A stretch of 64,000 bases of DNA from NCBI RefSeq assembly GCF_020615385.1, contig NZ_JAJAVB010000016.1, positions 49,332 through 113,331 of the forward strand, written 5' to 3'. This document shows, piece by piece, positions 19,462 to 27,896 of the stretch. The notes below the pieces were generated by a model. The model was given only the letters and a program-made list of their open reading frames with translations. It ran no database searches and was not told where the DNA came from. Positions within the stretch are counted from its first letter, which is position 1. Each line of letters opens with the position of its first letter. The position numbers were made by a program, and so were the translations under genes. The stretch comes from Jiella soli (GTDB lineage Bacteria; Pseudomonadota; Alphaproteobacteria; Rhizobiales; Rhizobiaceae).

Positions 19462-20265
19462 ATGCCGTTTTCGATCGCCACCTGGAACATCAATTCCGTG
19501 CGCCTGCGCATCTCGCTCGTCGAGCGCTTCCTTCAGGAGGAGGCCCCCGACGTCCTCTGCCTGCAGGAGACCAAGTGCACCAACGACCAGTTCCCGGAAA
19601 AGGCGTTCCGCGCACTCGGCTACGAGCACATCGCCCTGCATGGCCAGAAGGGCTATCACGGCGTCGCAACCGTTTCGAAGCGGCCCTTTGAGGACATTCT
19701 CCGCCAGGATTTCTGCGCCGTCGGCGACGCACGGCACCTGTCGACGCGGCTGGCCGTCGGCGAAAGGCGTATCCGCATCCACAATCTCTACGTCCCGGCG
19801 GGCGGCGACGAGCCGGACCCTCAGATCAATCCGAAGTTCCGCCACAAGCTCGACTTCGTGGAGGAACTCCGCCTGATGAACGCGGAGGCCGAGCCCGGCG
19901 TCTCGGCGCTGCTTCTCGGCGATCTCAACATCGCGCCTTATGAGACCGACGTGTGGTCGCACAAGCAGCTCCTGAAGATCGTCTCGCACACGCCCGTCGA
20001 GACCGAGGGGCTCCTGCGGGCGCAGGCCGATGGCAAGTGGGTCGACCTGATGCGCCATCACATCCCGATGGAGGAGGTGGTTTTCACCTGGTGGAGCTAC
20101 CGCGCCAAGGACTGGGCGGCCTCGAACCGCGGCCGGCGTCTCGACCACATCTGGGGCTCGGCCGATCTCGCGCCGGCGCTGACCGGCATCGACATCCGCG
20201 CCGAGGCGCGCGGCTGGGAAAAGCCCTCCGACCACGTGCCGGTCATCGCGCGGTTCGAATTCTAG
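19462..20265 (+). CDS. xthA: Exodeoxyribonuclease III (AP endonuclease)
   Basis: This 267-residue Mg-dependent nuclease removes 3' blocks and cuts at abasic sites in base excision repair. Motifs of the exonuclease/endonuclease/phosphatase fold are complete: TWNINSVR (N-terminus), CLQETK with the metal glutamate E36, HNLYVPAGG, LLLGDLNIAP, RRLDHIWGS and the catalytic SDHVPVIARF at the C-terminus. Length is typical. It faces the dehalogenase-like gene across a 121-base gap and is followed, convergently, by the cNMP-binding gene 54 bases later. The neighbourhood xthA, cNMP-binding protein, response regulator is one I recall from other alphaproteobacteria. Confidence 0.95.
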   Translation: MPFSIATWNINSVRLRISLVERFLQEEAPDVLCLQETKCTNDQFPEKAFRALGYEHIALHGQKGYHGVATVSKRPFEDILRQDFCAVGDARHLSTRLAVGERRIRIHNLYVPAGGDEPDPQINPKFRHKLDFVEELRLMNAEAEPGVSALLLGDLNIAPYETDVWSHKQLLKIVSHTPVETEGLLRAQADGKWVDLMRHHIPMEEVVFTWWSYRAKDWAASNRGRRLDHIWGSADLAPALTGIDIRAEARGWEKPSDHVPVIARFEF

Positions 20266-20319
20266 GAGCCGAAGAACCTCGTCGCGGCGCTCAAGCCTTA
20301 GCGGAAGCGGTCGGGCCGA

Positions 20320-20772
20320 TCAGCTGAACCGCCCCTCCAGCGACAGAATCTGCGCCATCATGTCCTCTAGCTGAACGCGCAGGCGTTCGTGGAGACCGGC
20401 CGCGAATTCCGGATATTCCTCCAGCATCCGGCGAAACAGCGGCCGGGTGATGCGGATGACGTTGCACTCGCTCAAGGTCTTGGCGCTCGCGGGACGCTTG
20501 GTCTCGGTGATCAGTGCGAGTTCGCCCAGAAGCGTGCCCGGTCCATAGGTGCCGATCACCCTTTCGGCCTCGCCGCGGCCATGCAGCAGCGAGACCTCGC
20601 CGGAGACCACGACGAAACCGGCATCGGCGCGCGCGTTCTCGCGAAAGAGGAACTCGTTCGCGTGCAGGCGCCTGTGCTCCGCTCCGAATGCGAGAAGCCG
20701 CAGCTGGTCGGTCTCGAGACCGTCGAACAGCGGGACCGTGCGCAGGATGGCGATGTCGCTCTCAAGGCTCAT
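20320..20772 (-). CDS. Cyclic nucleotide-binding domain protein
   Basis: This 150-residue protein is almost entirely one cNMP-binding (CAP-type beta-roll) domain: LFDGLETDQLRLLAFGAEHR, then FVVVSGEVSLL and GTLLGELALITETKRPASAK, which is the phosphate-binding cassette with its Glu and the following Arg. It lacks the helix-turn-helix of Crp/Fnr regulators, so it probably regulates through protein contacts or is a sensor only. The start at 20772 (MSLESDIAIL) follows a GACGAG site; an upstream in-frame ATG would add an arginine-rich extension. The C-terminal helix LHERLRVQLEDMMAQILSLE could mediate dimerisation. Confidence 0.85.
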   Translation of the reverse strand: MSLESDIAILRTVPLFDGLETDQLRLLAFGAEHRRLHANEFLFRENARADAGFVVVSGEVSLLHGRGEAERVIGTYGPGTLLGELALITETKRPASAKTLSECNVIRITRPLFRRMLEEYPEFAAGLHERLRVQLEDMMAQILSLEGRFS

Positions 20773-21011
20773 CTCGTCAGCGAACCGCTCTCCCCAGTTC
20801 CGTCGGCGGACCCTGCGCCGCTGAAGCGGAGCGTGACGAGCCCGCCCGCCTGCCGCAAGCGGTCGACGCTTGCGCGACGACCTCCGCAATGGCGTCGGGC
20901 CATTATGGCCGCAGCGGATTCATAGTGAAACGGAATGGTCGACAAAAGGTAAACGCGTCGTGAAGCCCCAGAAAATCAGAGGCTTCCACAAGATACGCGC
21001 AGGTTTCGGCG

Positions 21012-21695
21012 TTAAGGAACCAGCTTGTACCCGCCGGAATCCGTCACCAGGATGCGGGCGTTGGACGGATCCGGCTCGATCTTCTGACGAAGACGATAGA
21101 CATGCGTCTCGAGCGTGTGGGTGGTGACCCCGGAATTGTAGCCCCAGACCTCCTCGAGCAGGACGTCGCGCGTGATCACCCGCCGGTCGGCGCGGTAGAG
21201 ATAGCGGATGATCGCCGTCTCCTTCTCGGTAAGCCGGATCTTGCCGCCCTTGTCGTCGACCAGAATCTTCTGGCTGGGCTTGAAGATGTAGGGGCCGACC
21301 TGGAAGGTGGCGTCCTCGCTCTGCTCGTGCTGGCGCAGCTGCGCGCGGATCCGTGCGAGCAGGACCGCGAAGCGGAACGGCTTCGTCACATAGTCGTTGG
21401 CGCCCGCCTCGAGCCCGAGGATCGTGTCGGAATCGGTGTCCTGCGCCGTCAGGATGATGATCGGAGCCTTGAAGCCGCCCTTGCGCAGGACCTTCACCGC
21501 CTCGCGGCCATCCATGTCGGGCAGGCCGACATCCATGACGACAAGGTCGATCAGCCCAGCCCGTGCCGTCGCGATCCCCTTGGTCGCGTTGGCTTCCTGG
21601 AGGACCGTGAACTCCTCATGCAGCGACAGTTGCTCGGCGAGTGTCTGACGCAGGTCGTCGTCGTCATCGACGATGAGAATGCTTCTTGCGCTCAT
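21012..21695 (-). CDS. OmpR-family response regulator, CenR-like
   Basis: The 227-residue protein has a receiver domain with acidic pocket D10-D11, phosphoacceptor D55 (VVMDVGLPDMDG), T84 and K105 (NDYVTKPFRF), and a winged-helix DNA-binding domain (RLTEKETAIIRYLYRA, VWGYNSGVTTHTLETHVYRLR, GGYKLVP). The opening DDDDDLRQTLAEQLSLHEEF closely resembles CenR, the essential cell-envelope regulator of alphaproteobacteria. I assign this as likely, not certain, because the assignment is from memory. The start at 21695 gives the canonical MSARSILIVDD. No histidine kinase is adjacent. An L,D-transpeptidase-fold gene is divergent 112 bases away, which would fit a cell-envelope regulon. Confidence 0.85.
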   Translation of the reverse strand: MSARSILIVDDDDDLRQTLAEQLSLHEEFTVLQEANATKGIATARAGLIDLVVMDVGLPDMDGREAVKVLRKGGFKAPIIILTAQDTDSDTILGLEAGANDYVTKPFRFAVLLARIRAQLRQHEQSEDATFQVGPYIFKPSQKILVDDKGGKIRLTEKETAIIRYLYRADRRVITRDVLLEEVWGYNSGVTTHTLETHVYRLRQKIEPDPSNARILVTDSGGYKLVP

Positions 21696-21807
21696 GCTTC
21701 CGTCGTTCGATCCCAGGCCCGTTCGGCCGCAGGCGGCCCGATTGGCTGTAACAATGCGTGATATCAGATAGGTCGAATTTGCCGCTGAACAGGGGGACTT
21801 TGGGCCT

Positions 21808-22341
21808 ATGCGAAGGAAAATCGACCGGATGATCGTCCGCCGCCTGCCGGGCTCGCCATCGCGCGGCATTCTGGCGGCCGGTCCGCTGCGGCTGGTCTGC
21901 GCGCTCGGGCGATCCGGAACCACCGTCTTCAAGAGGGAGGGCGACGGCGCGACGCCGGTCGGGGAGATGGCGGTGCTTTCGGCCTGGCACCGGCCCGGCC
22001 GGATGCCGCGGCCGCAAGCGAGGCTGGCGATCCGCCGCATCCGGGAAGGGGTGGACGGCTGGTGCGACGCGCCCGACCACGCGAGCTACAACCGCCATGT
22101 CCGCCTGCCGTTTCCGGCAAGCGCGGAAGAGCTCGCCCGCGCCGACCGGCTCTACGATTTCATCGTCGTTCTCGACTTCAACCTTTCCTCGCGTTCGCGC
22201 GGGCGCGGCAGCGCGATCTTCCTGCATGTTGCTAAGCCGGGCTATCCGCCGACCGCCGGCTGCATTGCCGTTTCGCCGGCCAACATGCTGCGCCTCGCCC
22301 CGCTCCTGTCGCGGCGAACGCGCCTCGTCGTGAGGCGCTGA
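21808..22341 (+). CDS. L,D-transpeptidase (YkuD) family protein
   Basis: This 177-residue protein contains the YkuD active-site region IFLHVAKPGYPPTAGCIAVS, with the catalytic histidine and cysteine at the spacing of the family, and the upstream block FKREGDGATPVGEMAVL (substrate-loop glycine/threonine). L,D-transpeptidases form 3-3 peptidoglycan cross-links or attach proteins to peptidoglycan. No signal peptide or membrane helix is visible, as in other short members of this DUF-like subgroup, so the site of action is uncertain. It is divergent from the CenR-like regulator, and a common envelope regulon is plausible. Confidence 0.8.
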   Translation: MRRKIDRMIVRRLPGSPSRGILAAGPLRLVCALGRSGTTVFKREGDGATPVGEMAVLSAWHRPGRMPRPQARLAIRRIREGVDGWCDAPDHASYNRHVRLPFPASAEELARADRLYDFIVVLDFNLSSRSRGRGSAIFLHVAKPGYPPTAGCIAVSPANMLRLAPLLSRRTRLVVRR

Positions 22342-22498
22342 GGCGGGGCTTTGACGGTGCCCGGGGAAGCGCGCCGGCTATCGGTTCCCGATGCAACCGA
22401 CCCGTCCCTGGCGAGTTGCTGCACGAGATGTGCGCCGGCTCCGGCCGGCCCCGTGTTGAGGCCGAGACGGGGGTGTCGTACCCCGCAAGGAGGACGAG

Positions 22499-24814
22499 AT
22501 GGACCGCAGCGAAGTGACCGATCATCCGAAGATCCAGCCCTATGAGGAGCCGACGGGCGGCTGGGGCTCAGTGAAATCGCTGCTGTCGAAAGCATCGGAC
22601 GAGGGCCTGCTCGCCTCTACTCTCTGGACGACGATGCAGCGGCAGAACAAGGCCGATGGCTATCAGTGCGTCTCCTGTTCCTGGGCGAAGCCCGCCGATC
22701 CTCACACCTTCGAATATTGCGAGAACGGGGCGAAGGCGACGATCTGGGAAATCACGCCGAAACGCTGCGATCGCGAGTTCTTCGCCAAGCACACAGTGTC
22801 CGAACTTCTCGAATGGACCGACCACGACCTCGAGAAGCAGGGCCGGCTGACGACGCCGATGAAATACGATTCCTCGCTCGATCAGTTCGTGCCGGTGAAG
22901 TGGGAGGATGCCTTCCGCGACATCGGCGCCGAGTTGAAGAGGCTCGATCCCACATCCGTCGTCTTCTACGTCTCCGGCCGGGCCTCGCTGGAAGCCTCGC
23001 ATATGTGGCAGCTGATGGCCCGTATCTACGGCTCCAACAACCTGCCCGACTCCTCCAACATGTGCCACGAATCGACGTCCGTCGGCCTGCCGGAATCGAT
23101 CGGTTCGCCGGTCGGCACGGTGACCCTCGCCGATTTCGACCAGTGCGACATGATGTTCTTCTTCGGCCACAACACCGGGACGAACGCCCCGCGCCTGCTC
23201 CACTGGGTGCAGGAGGCGCGAAAGCGCGGCGCGCCGGTCATCACCTTCAATCCCGTGCTCGAGCGCGGCCTGATGCGCTTCAAGAATCCGCAGTCGCCGA
23301 CCGAGATGCTCTCGCCGGACGAGGGCACCAAGATGTCGAGCGACTATTACCAGGTGAAGGGCGGGGGCGACGTGGCGGCGATGACCGGTATCGCCAAGGC
23401 GGTCTTCGCGCTCGACGATGCCGCCAAGGAGGCGGGCCGGCCGCGAGTGCTCGACGTTTCCTTCATCGAGGAACACTGCCACGGCTTCGACGAATTCGAG
23501 CGTTTCGTGCGCGCCGCCGAATGGGACCAGATCGAGCGCTGCTCCGGCCTGTCGCGCGCCGATCTCGAGCATGTCGGACGCACCTATGCCCGCGCGAGCA
23601 AGGTCATCGGCAATTACGGCATGGGCCTCACCCAGCACCGGCACGGCATCGAGAACGTCCAGATGCTGGTGAACCTCCTCCTGATGCGCGGCATGATGGG
23701 CAAGCCTGGCGCGGGCATTTCGCCGATCCGCGGCCACTCGAACGTCCAGGGCCAGCGGACCGTCGGCATCACCGAAAAGCTGAAGCTGATCCCGGTCGAG
23801 AAGTTCGAGGAGTTCTACGACTTCACCATTCCGAAGGAGGACGGCGTCGACACGGTCGAGGCCTGCGAGGGCATGCTGGACGGGTCGATCAAGGGCTTCG
23901 TCTGCCTCGGCGGCAATTTCGCCCGGGCGATCCCGGAGACCGGCCGCATGGAGGAAGCCTGGCGGAAGATGCGGCTCAATGTCCAGGTCTCGACCAAGCT
24001 GAACCGGACGCATCTCCTGACTACGGATAAGACCTACATTCTGCCCTGCATCGGGCGGATCGAGCGCGATCACCAGACGAGCGGCCCGCAGACGGTCTCG
24101 GTCGAAGATTCGACCGCCTGCATCCACGCCTCCTTCGGCCAGCGCGAGCCGGCCTCGAAGGAACTCCTGTCGGAGCCGAAGATCGTCGCCGAACTCGCCA
24201 AGGCGACGGTGGCGGGCAAGTCTTCCGTGCCTTGGGACGAGTGGGTCTCCGACTATGGCAAGGTGCGCGACGCGATCGAACGGGCCTATCCCGACGACTT
24301 CAAGGACTTCAACCAGCGCTTCGCCTCGCCCGGCGGGTTCCACCGCGACATCGGCGCCACCAAGCGGGAATGGCGGACGCAGACCGGCAAGGCGAACTTC
24401 CTGGTGCCGGAGAGCTTCGACGTCGATCCCGACATCGACACGACGGCGCCGGGCGTTCTCAAGCTGATCACGCTGCGGTCGAACGATCAGTTCAATACGA
24501 CGATCTACGGCTATGACGACCGTCTGCGCGGCGTCCACGGGACCCGCATGGTGATCCTGATGAACGAGGAGGACATGCGCAGCCTCGGCCTCACGGACCG
24601 GGACCGCGTCGATGTCGAGACGTATGCGGATGACGGCATCACGCGACGGGTCGAGAACTACCGCGTGCACGCCTGGCAACTGCCCAAGGGCAATTGCGCG
24701 GGCTATTATCCCGAACTCAACGCGCTGATCCCGCTCTGGCATCATTCCCGGCGGGCGCATGTGCCGGCGGCAAAGTCCGTGCCTGTGCGGCTGATCAAAC
24801 GGGCGGCGGCGTAG
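22499..24814 (+). CDS. FdhF/YdeP-type molybdopterin oxidoreductase
   Basis: The 771-residue protein matches the YdeP-like branch of molybdopterin oxidoreductases: QCVSCSWAKP near residue 59, NMCHESTSVGLPESIG with the putative molybdenum ligand Cys189, FFGHNTGTNAPRLLHWVQEA, and GLTQHRHGIENVQMLVNLLL. The C-terminal molybdopterin dinucleotide-binding domain starts near residue 650 (LKLITLRSNDQFNTTIYG). It lacks the N-terminal four-cysteine Fe-S cluster of classical formate dehydrogenases, a known feature of this branch. Substrate is unproven; E. coli YdeP is linked to acid resistance. No fdhD, electron-transfer partner or cofactor gene is adjacent. GGAGGACGAG before the ATG is an excellent ribosome-binding site. 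Confidence 0.88.
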   Translation: MDRSEVTDHPKIQPYEEPTGGWGSVKSLLSKASDEGLLASTLWTTMQRQNKADGYQCVSCSWAKPADPHTFEYCENGAKATIWEITPKRCDREFFAKHTVSELLEWTDHDLEKQGRLTTPMKYDSSLDQFVPVKWEDAFRDIGAELKRLDPTSVVFYVSGRASLEASHMWQLMARIYGSNNLPDSSNMCHESTSVGLPESIGSPVGTVTLADFDQCDMMFFFGHNTGTNAPRLLHWVQEARKRGAPVITFNPVLERGLMRFKNPQSPTEMLSPDEGTKMSSDYYQVKGGGDVAAMTGIAKAVFALDDAAKEAGRPRVLDVSFIEEHCHGFDEFERFVRAAEWDQIERCSGLSRADLEHVGRTYARASKVIGNYGMGLTQHRHGIENVQMLVNLLLMRGMMGKPGAGISPIRGHSNVQGQRTVGITEKLKLIPVEKFEEFYDFTIPKEDGVDTVEACEGMLDGSIKGFVCLGGNFARAIPETGRMEEAWRKMRLNVQVSTKLNRTHLLTTDKTYILPCIGRIERDHQTSGPQTVSVEDSTACIHASFGQREPASKELLSEPKIVAELAKATVAGKSSVPWDEWVSDYGKVRDAIERAYPDDFKDFNQRFASPGGFHRDIGATKREWRTQTGKANFLVPESFDVDPDIDTTAPGVLKLITLRSNDQFNTTIYGYDDRLRGVHGTRMVILMNEEDMRSLGLTDRDRVDVETYADDGITRRVENYRVHAWQLPKGNCAGYYPELNALIPLWHHSRRAHVPAAKSVPVRLIKRAAA

Positions 24815-24838
24815 CCTCCACCGCAGGAATGAACAAGG

Positions 24839-24879
24839 GTAGCGCCCGCGGCCGGCCTGATCCGGTCCGCGGGCGTTAC
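24839..24879. terminator. Bidirectional hairpin between convergent genes
   Basis: The arms 24839-24851 and 24867-24879 form a 13-bp stem with one G-T wobble (core CGCCCGCGG/CCGCGGGCG) and a GC-rich loop that can pair further. It sits exactly between the molybdoenzyme stop and the stop of the DUF1761 gene. T-runs are poor on both sides, so it is terminator-like rather than canonical. Confidence 0.55.
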
Positions 24880-25277
24880 TATTGGAAGGCGCCGAGGATG
24901 GCGCCCTGCGCCAGAAGCACGAAGAACCAGTGCCCGCCGTCGATCAGCGGCAGATCCCAGGCGAAGCCCTGATTGCGGGTGTTGGCGATCACCGTCGTTG
25001 CGATGAAGCCGATCCAGAGGAAGACCGCGGAGGCGAGGGCATCGGCGAGCGTGTAACCTTCGAAATGGCCGAGCAGCACGGCAAAGATCAGGGCCATGAC
25101 GAGTTCGCATAGGAAAGCCGTGGCGATGATGGCGGGCAGCGGACGCGCCATCGCCGGCGACATCCGCGCGGCCCTGAACCAGACTTTTCCGAAAGCCGTG
25201 TACCAGATCGTGCCGACGATCATCGAGGCGACCGCTGCCATGAAAACAGCGAAGTAATCGACCGCCGGTACCGACAT
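24879..25277 (-). CDS. DUF1761 family membrane protein
   Basis: The 132-residue protein has four hydrophobic helices. It opens with YFAVFMAAVASMIVGTIWYTAFGKVWFRAAR, continues with a helix including CELVMALIFAVLLG, then VFLWIGFIATTVIA, and ends with HWFFVLLAQGAILGAF. The Gly-x-x-WYTxxxFGKxW pattern and the NTRNQGFAWDLPLIDGGHW loop are characteristic of DUF1761. No function is known. The start at 25277 matches the family; the nine-codon upstream extension from an ATG at 25304 is unlikely. Confidence 0.85.
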   Translation of the reverse strand: MSVPAVDYFAVFMAAVASMIVGTIWYTAFGKVWFRAARMSPAMARPLPAIIATAFLCELVMALIFAVLLGHFEGYTLADALASAVFLWIGFIATTVIANTRNQGFAWDLPLIDGGHWFFVLLAQGAILGAFQ

Positions 25278-25349
25278 CGCCAGAGCCCCTCGCATTCCCC
25301 GCAACCGAGAATGACGTTCACCCTGGCGAGGGTCAAGTTTTGCGGAGGT

Positions 25350-26015
25350 TCAAGTCGCCGCGGGTGCCCAGCGCCAGACCACTGCCTGCTTCACCTCGGC
25401 ATCCTCGAGCGCGCGGGTGACCGACACGCGATATTCTGCGAGTTTCTGCAGCCTGCCGCCCGGCAGATAGGCGCGGCCGGGATCGCCCACGATGACGGTT
25501 TTTCCCTCTGCCGTGAGTCGATCGAACCAGGGCACGAGCGCGCCGGCGAGGTCGCGGTCGAAGAAGACGTCGCCGGCAAGGAGAATGTCGGCGTCAATCG
25601 GTTGACCGATCAGATCCTCGACCCGCATCTTGACCTCCACCCCGTTCAGCGCCGTGTTCAGCCGGACGGCGGCAGCGGTGAACGGGTCCGTGTCAGCGGC
25701 GAGGACATGGGCCGCTCCTGCGCTGGCGGCAGCGATCGCCACCAGGCCCGAACCGGTTGCGAAATCCAGCACCTGTCGGCCGGCCATGAGCGAAGGGTTG
25801 TCGAGGACGTAGCGGGCGAGCGCCTGGCCGCCGGCCCAGGCGAAGGCCCAGAACGGCGGCGGCAGGCCGATGGCTTCCAGTTCGGCCTCGGTCTTCAGCC
25901 AGAGTTCGTGCGCCTCGTCGGCAAGATGGAGCCGGATTTCCGGCACGTGCGGCGGCGACAGGACGGCGGTGTTCGCGCGGATGAAATCCTCGGCGCGGTC
26001 GGGATCGAGGGTCAT
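25350..26015 (-). CDS. Class I SAM methyltransferase resembling ETFB lysine methyltransferase
   Basis: The 221-residue protein has the SAM-binding motif I VLDFATGSGLVAIAAASAG, followed by VLAADTDPF (acidic ribose contact), and the substrate-side signature PPFWAFAWAGGQALARYVLD. This set belongs to the COG3897/ETFBKMT group, whose Agrobacterium member methylates lysines of the beta subunit of electron transfer flavoprotein. PrmA-like or nicotinamide methylase labels are also common for this group. Its ATG overlaps the stop of the MFS gene as ATGA (26012-26015), so the two are co-expressed. The start is fixed by that overlap. Confidence 0.82.
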   Translation of the reverse strand: MTLDPDRAEDFIRANTAVLSPPHVPEIRLHLADEAHELWLKTEAELEAIGLPPPFWAFAWAGGQALARYVLDNPSLMAGRQVLDFATGSGLVAIAAASAGAAHVLAADTDPFTAAAVRLNTALNGVEVKMRVEDLIGQPIDADILLAGDVFFDRDLAGALVPWFDRLTAEGKTVIVGDPGRAYLPGGRLQKLAEYRVSVTRALEDAEVKQAVVWRWAPAAT

Positions 26016-27316
26016 GCCTCGCTCTGCACCTCGTCGAGCTTCAGGGCAACCGGCACCGACGCCGCGCAAAGCAGCGCGAAGGCGATCAGCACGGCCGCGG
26101 CGCCGAGAGCTTCCGCGAGAAGGCCGAAGGCGCCCATGACGAGGAGCACCACGCCGATCGCCGTATTGGAGAAGGCCGTGTAGATCGCCCGGTCGTCGGC
26201 CGGCGCCATGTCGACGAGATAAGTCTTCCGCCCGAGCCGCACGCCCTGATAGGCCATCATCAAGACGAAGAGGGAGAAGGGCGCCGCCGTCTGCCAGAGG
26301 TCTGGCGACAGGAACAGCGCGGCGGCCGCGGAGGCGGCCAGGACGACGGCGCCGAGTGCTCCGGACAGGGCGAGGACCTTGCGGCTGGAGCGGTCCGACA
26401 TCGTGCCCCAGACGGTGGAGCCGAGGACCGCTGCCACCGACGAGGCGATGACGAAGGCGCCGAGACTGCCGAGCGCCCGTCCGCCATCCGCGCCCGCGGA
26501 CAGGAGGAGGTAGGGCGGCGCGAGGGCCGTGGCAGTCAGGAGCGCTCTTGCGACGACGAAGGCCCTGAACTGCGGGGCGCGCCAGAGCCTCCGCCCGCTG
26601 GAGAGGATCGCCGACAGGCCGTTCTCGCCGCCGCCGGTGGCGCCGGCCTCTTCGTCCAGAAGGGTGAAGACGAAGGCGGCGATGCCCCACAGCCCGGCTG
26701 CGACCGCGAGCCCGATCAGGAGCAAGCCCCGCTCCAGCGGCAGGAGACCGAAGGCGAGTGCCGCGCCATAGGCGAACACCACGGCCGCGCCGATCGAGCC
26801 CGCGATGCCGGTGATCGTGCCGCGGCGGGTCTTGGCGACGGTCTTGCCGAGGACGTCCTTGTGCGAAACGGAGGCGAGCGATCGCCCGAGCGCGAAGACC
26901 GCCAGCAGGCCGACGCTCAGCCATCCCGCGAGAGAGCCGTCGAAGAAGGCGAGCGTCAGCGCGATGCCGGCCACGGCCAGCCCTTCGACGGCCGAGCCCG
27001 CCGCCCAGGCCCATTTGCGCCGCGGCATTGCGCGGACCCGGTGCGAGACGAGGATCTGCGGCAGGAGAGCGAGCGACTCCCGCACCGGCACGAGCATGCC
27101 GATCGCCGCGCCCGGCGCGCCGACCGAGTGCAGAAGGAAGGGCAGGATGAGCTTGGGATCGAGAAGGCCGTCGCCGATCTTCGTGGCGGTCATGCTGACG
27201 AGATGGAGGCCGGCATTGCGCGGCTGATGACGGCAGGCCGATTCGGGAATGTCCTTGCAGACCCGGTTTTCCTCGTCGCCGGAAAAGAGGTGCTGCAATT
27301 GTCCGACTGTATTCAT
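26012..27316 (-). CDS. Major facilitator superfamily permease
   Basis: This protein of about 434 residues has roughly twelve hydrophobic helices, with cytoplasmic loop features such as GRSLASVSHKDVLGKTVAKTRRGTITG and, after the long central loop (EEAGATGGGENGLSAILSS), WGTMSDRSSRKVLALSG, which is the A-like motif of the second half. It begins with a hydrophilic leader of about 45 residues; a start at MTATKIGDGLLDPK (27193) would remove it and may be correct. Substrate is unknown. The coupled methyltransferase gene downstream does not point to one. Confidence 0.75.
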   Translation of the reverse strand: MNTVGQLQHLFSGDEENRVCKDIPESACRHQPRNAGLHLVSMTATKIGDGLLDPKLILPFLLHSVGAPGAAIGMLVPVRESLALLPQILVSHRVRAMPRRKWAWAAGSAVEGLAVAGIALTLAFFDGSLAGWLSVGLLAVFALGRSLASVSHKDVLGKTVAKTRRGTITGIAGSIGAAVVFAYGAALAFGLLPLERGLLLIGLAVAAGLWGIAAFVFTLLDEEAGATGGGENGLSAILSSGRRLWRAPQFRAFVVARALLTATALAPPYLLLSAGADGGRALGSLGAFVIASSVAAVLGSTVWGTMSDRSSRKVLALSGALGAVVLAASAAAALFLSPDLWQTAAPFSLFVLMMAYQGVRLGRKTYLVDMAPADDRAIYTAFSNTAIGVVLLVMGAFGLLAEALGAAAVLIAFALLCAASVPVALKLDEVQSEA

Positions 27317-27417
27317 TCCCGTCCCGATCCACCCGTGTCGACCTGGGCGAGTAGTTTAGAACGCTTCCAATCGGGATCAACGTGGAAGGCGCGATGCCGC
27401 GTCGGACGACAGGGCAT

Positions 27418-27450
27418 GAAAAAGCCCGCCGCCTCAGTTGGCAGCGGGCT
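27418..27450 (-). terminator. Intrinsic terminator of the DUF3072 gene
   Basis: Read on the minus strand, AGCCCGCTGCC pairs with GGCGGCGGGCT to give an 11-bp stem (one wobble) with a six-base loop, followed directly by TTTTT. It lies 65 bases after the DUF3072 stop and is the clearest Rho-independent terminator in the window. Confidence 0.85.
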
Positions 27451-27514
27451 CATCTCGCATCTCGTCGATGGAAGACCACGATGGCCTGACGATCCGGATT
27501 TTCCGGGCGCGCCC

Positions 27515-27736
27515 TCAGGCGCTTTTCACGCGCTCGCTCTCGTGGCGGAGTTCGTCGATCAGCTTCGAAGCATCGGCCTTGGTCAGATCCGCGTCGAACG
27601 GATGGCCGGTCTCTTCGCACAGGGTCTTCAGATAGGAGGCCTGCGCGCCGGTCATCGGCTCGCCCCCGGTGGTCCAGTTCGACGGATCCTTCTCGGTGTT
27701 GGATCCCGTGTCGGTCTTGGGTTCAAGTTCGTCCAT
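27515..27736 (-). CDS. DUF3072 domain protein
   Basis: This 73-residue soluble protein carries the full DUF3072 pattern: KDPSNWTTGGEPMTGAQASY, then LKTLCEETGHPFDADLTKADASKLIDEL. The C-terminal part resembles the short helix-turn segment of SAP-like or Lsr2-type DNA-binding modules, but no function is established. The start at 27736 is chosen because it has an AGGGAGTC site upstream and the extension from the ATG at 27829 is not conserved. It is a monocistronic unit closed by a strong terminator. Confidence 0.85.
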   Translation of the reverse strand: MDELEPKTDTGSNTEKDPSNWTTGGEPMTGAQASYLKTLCEETGHPFDADLTKADASKLIDELRHESERVKSA

Positions 27737-27896
27737 TGCTGACTCCCTGCTTTCATTGTTCCTGAAATGTTCCCAGCGGCGGATGGTTCCGATGCACCCT
27801 CCGGACGAGTGAGAGGGAAAGAAGCTCAAAGCTATTTACGTTAGGTAATTTTGGTTGTATTTGTGTCATGCATTGCAACCATTACGGGAGGAAGAC

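Noticed and set aside
22499-24814. Respiratory formate dehydrogenase alpha subunit
   Set aside because: The N-terminal four-cysteine Fe-S motif is absent, there are no beta or gamma subunit genes, and the sequence follows the YdeP branch.
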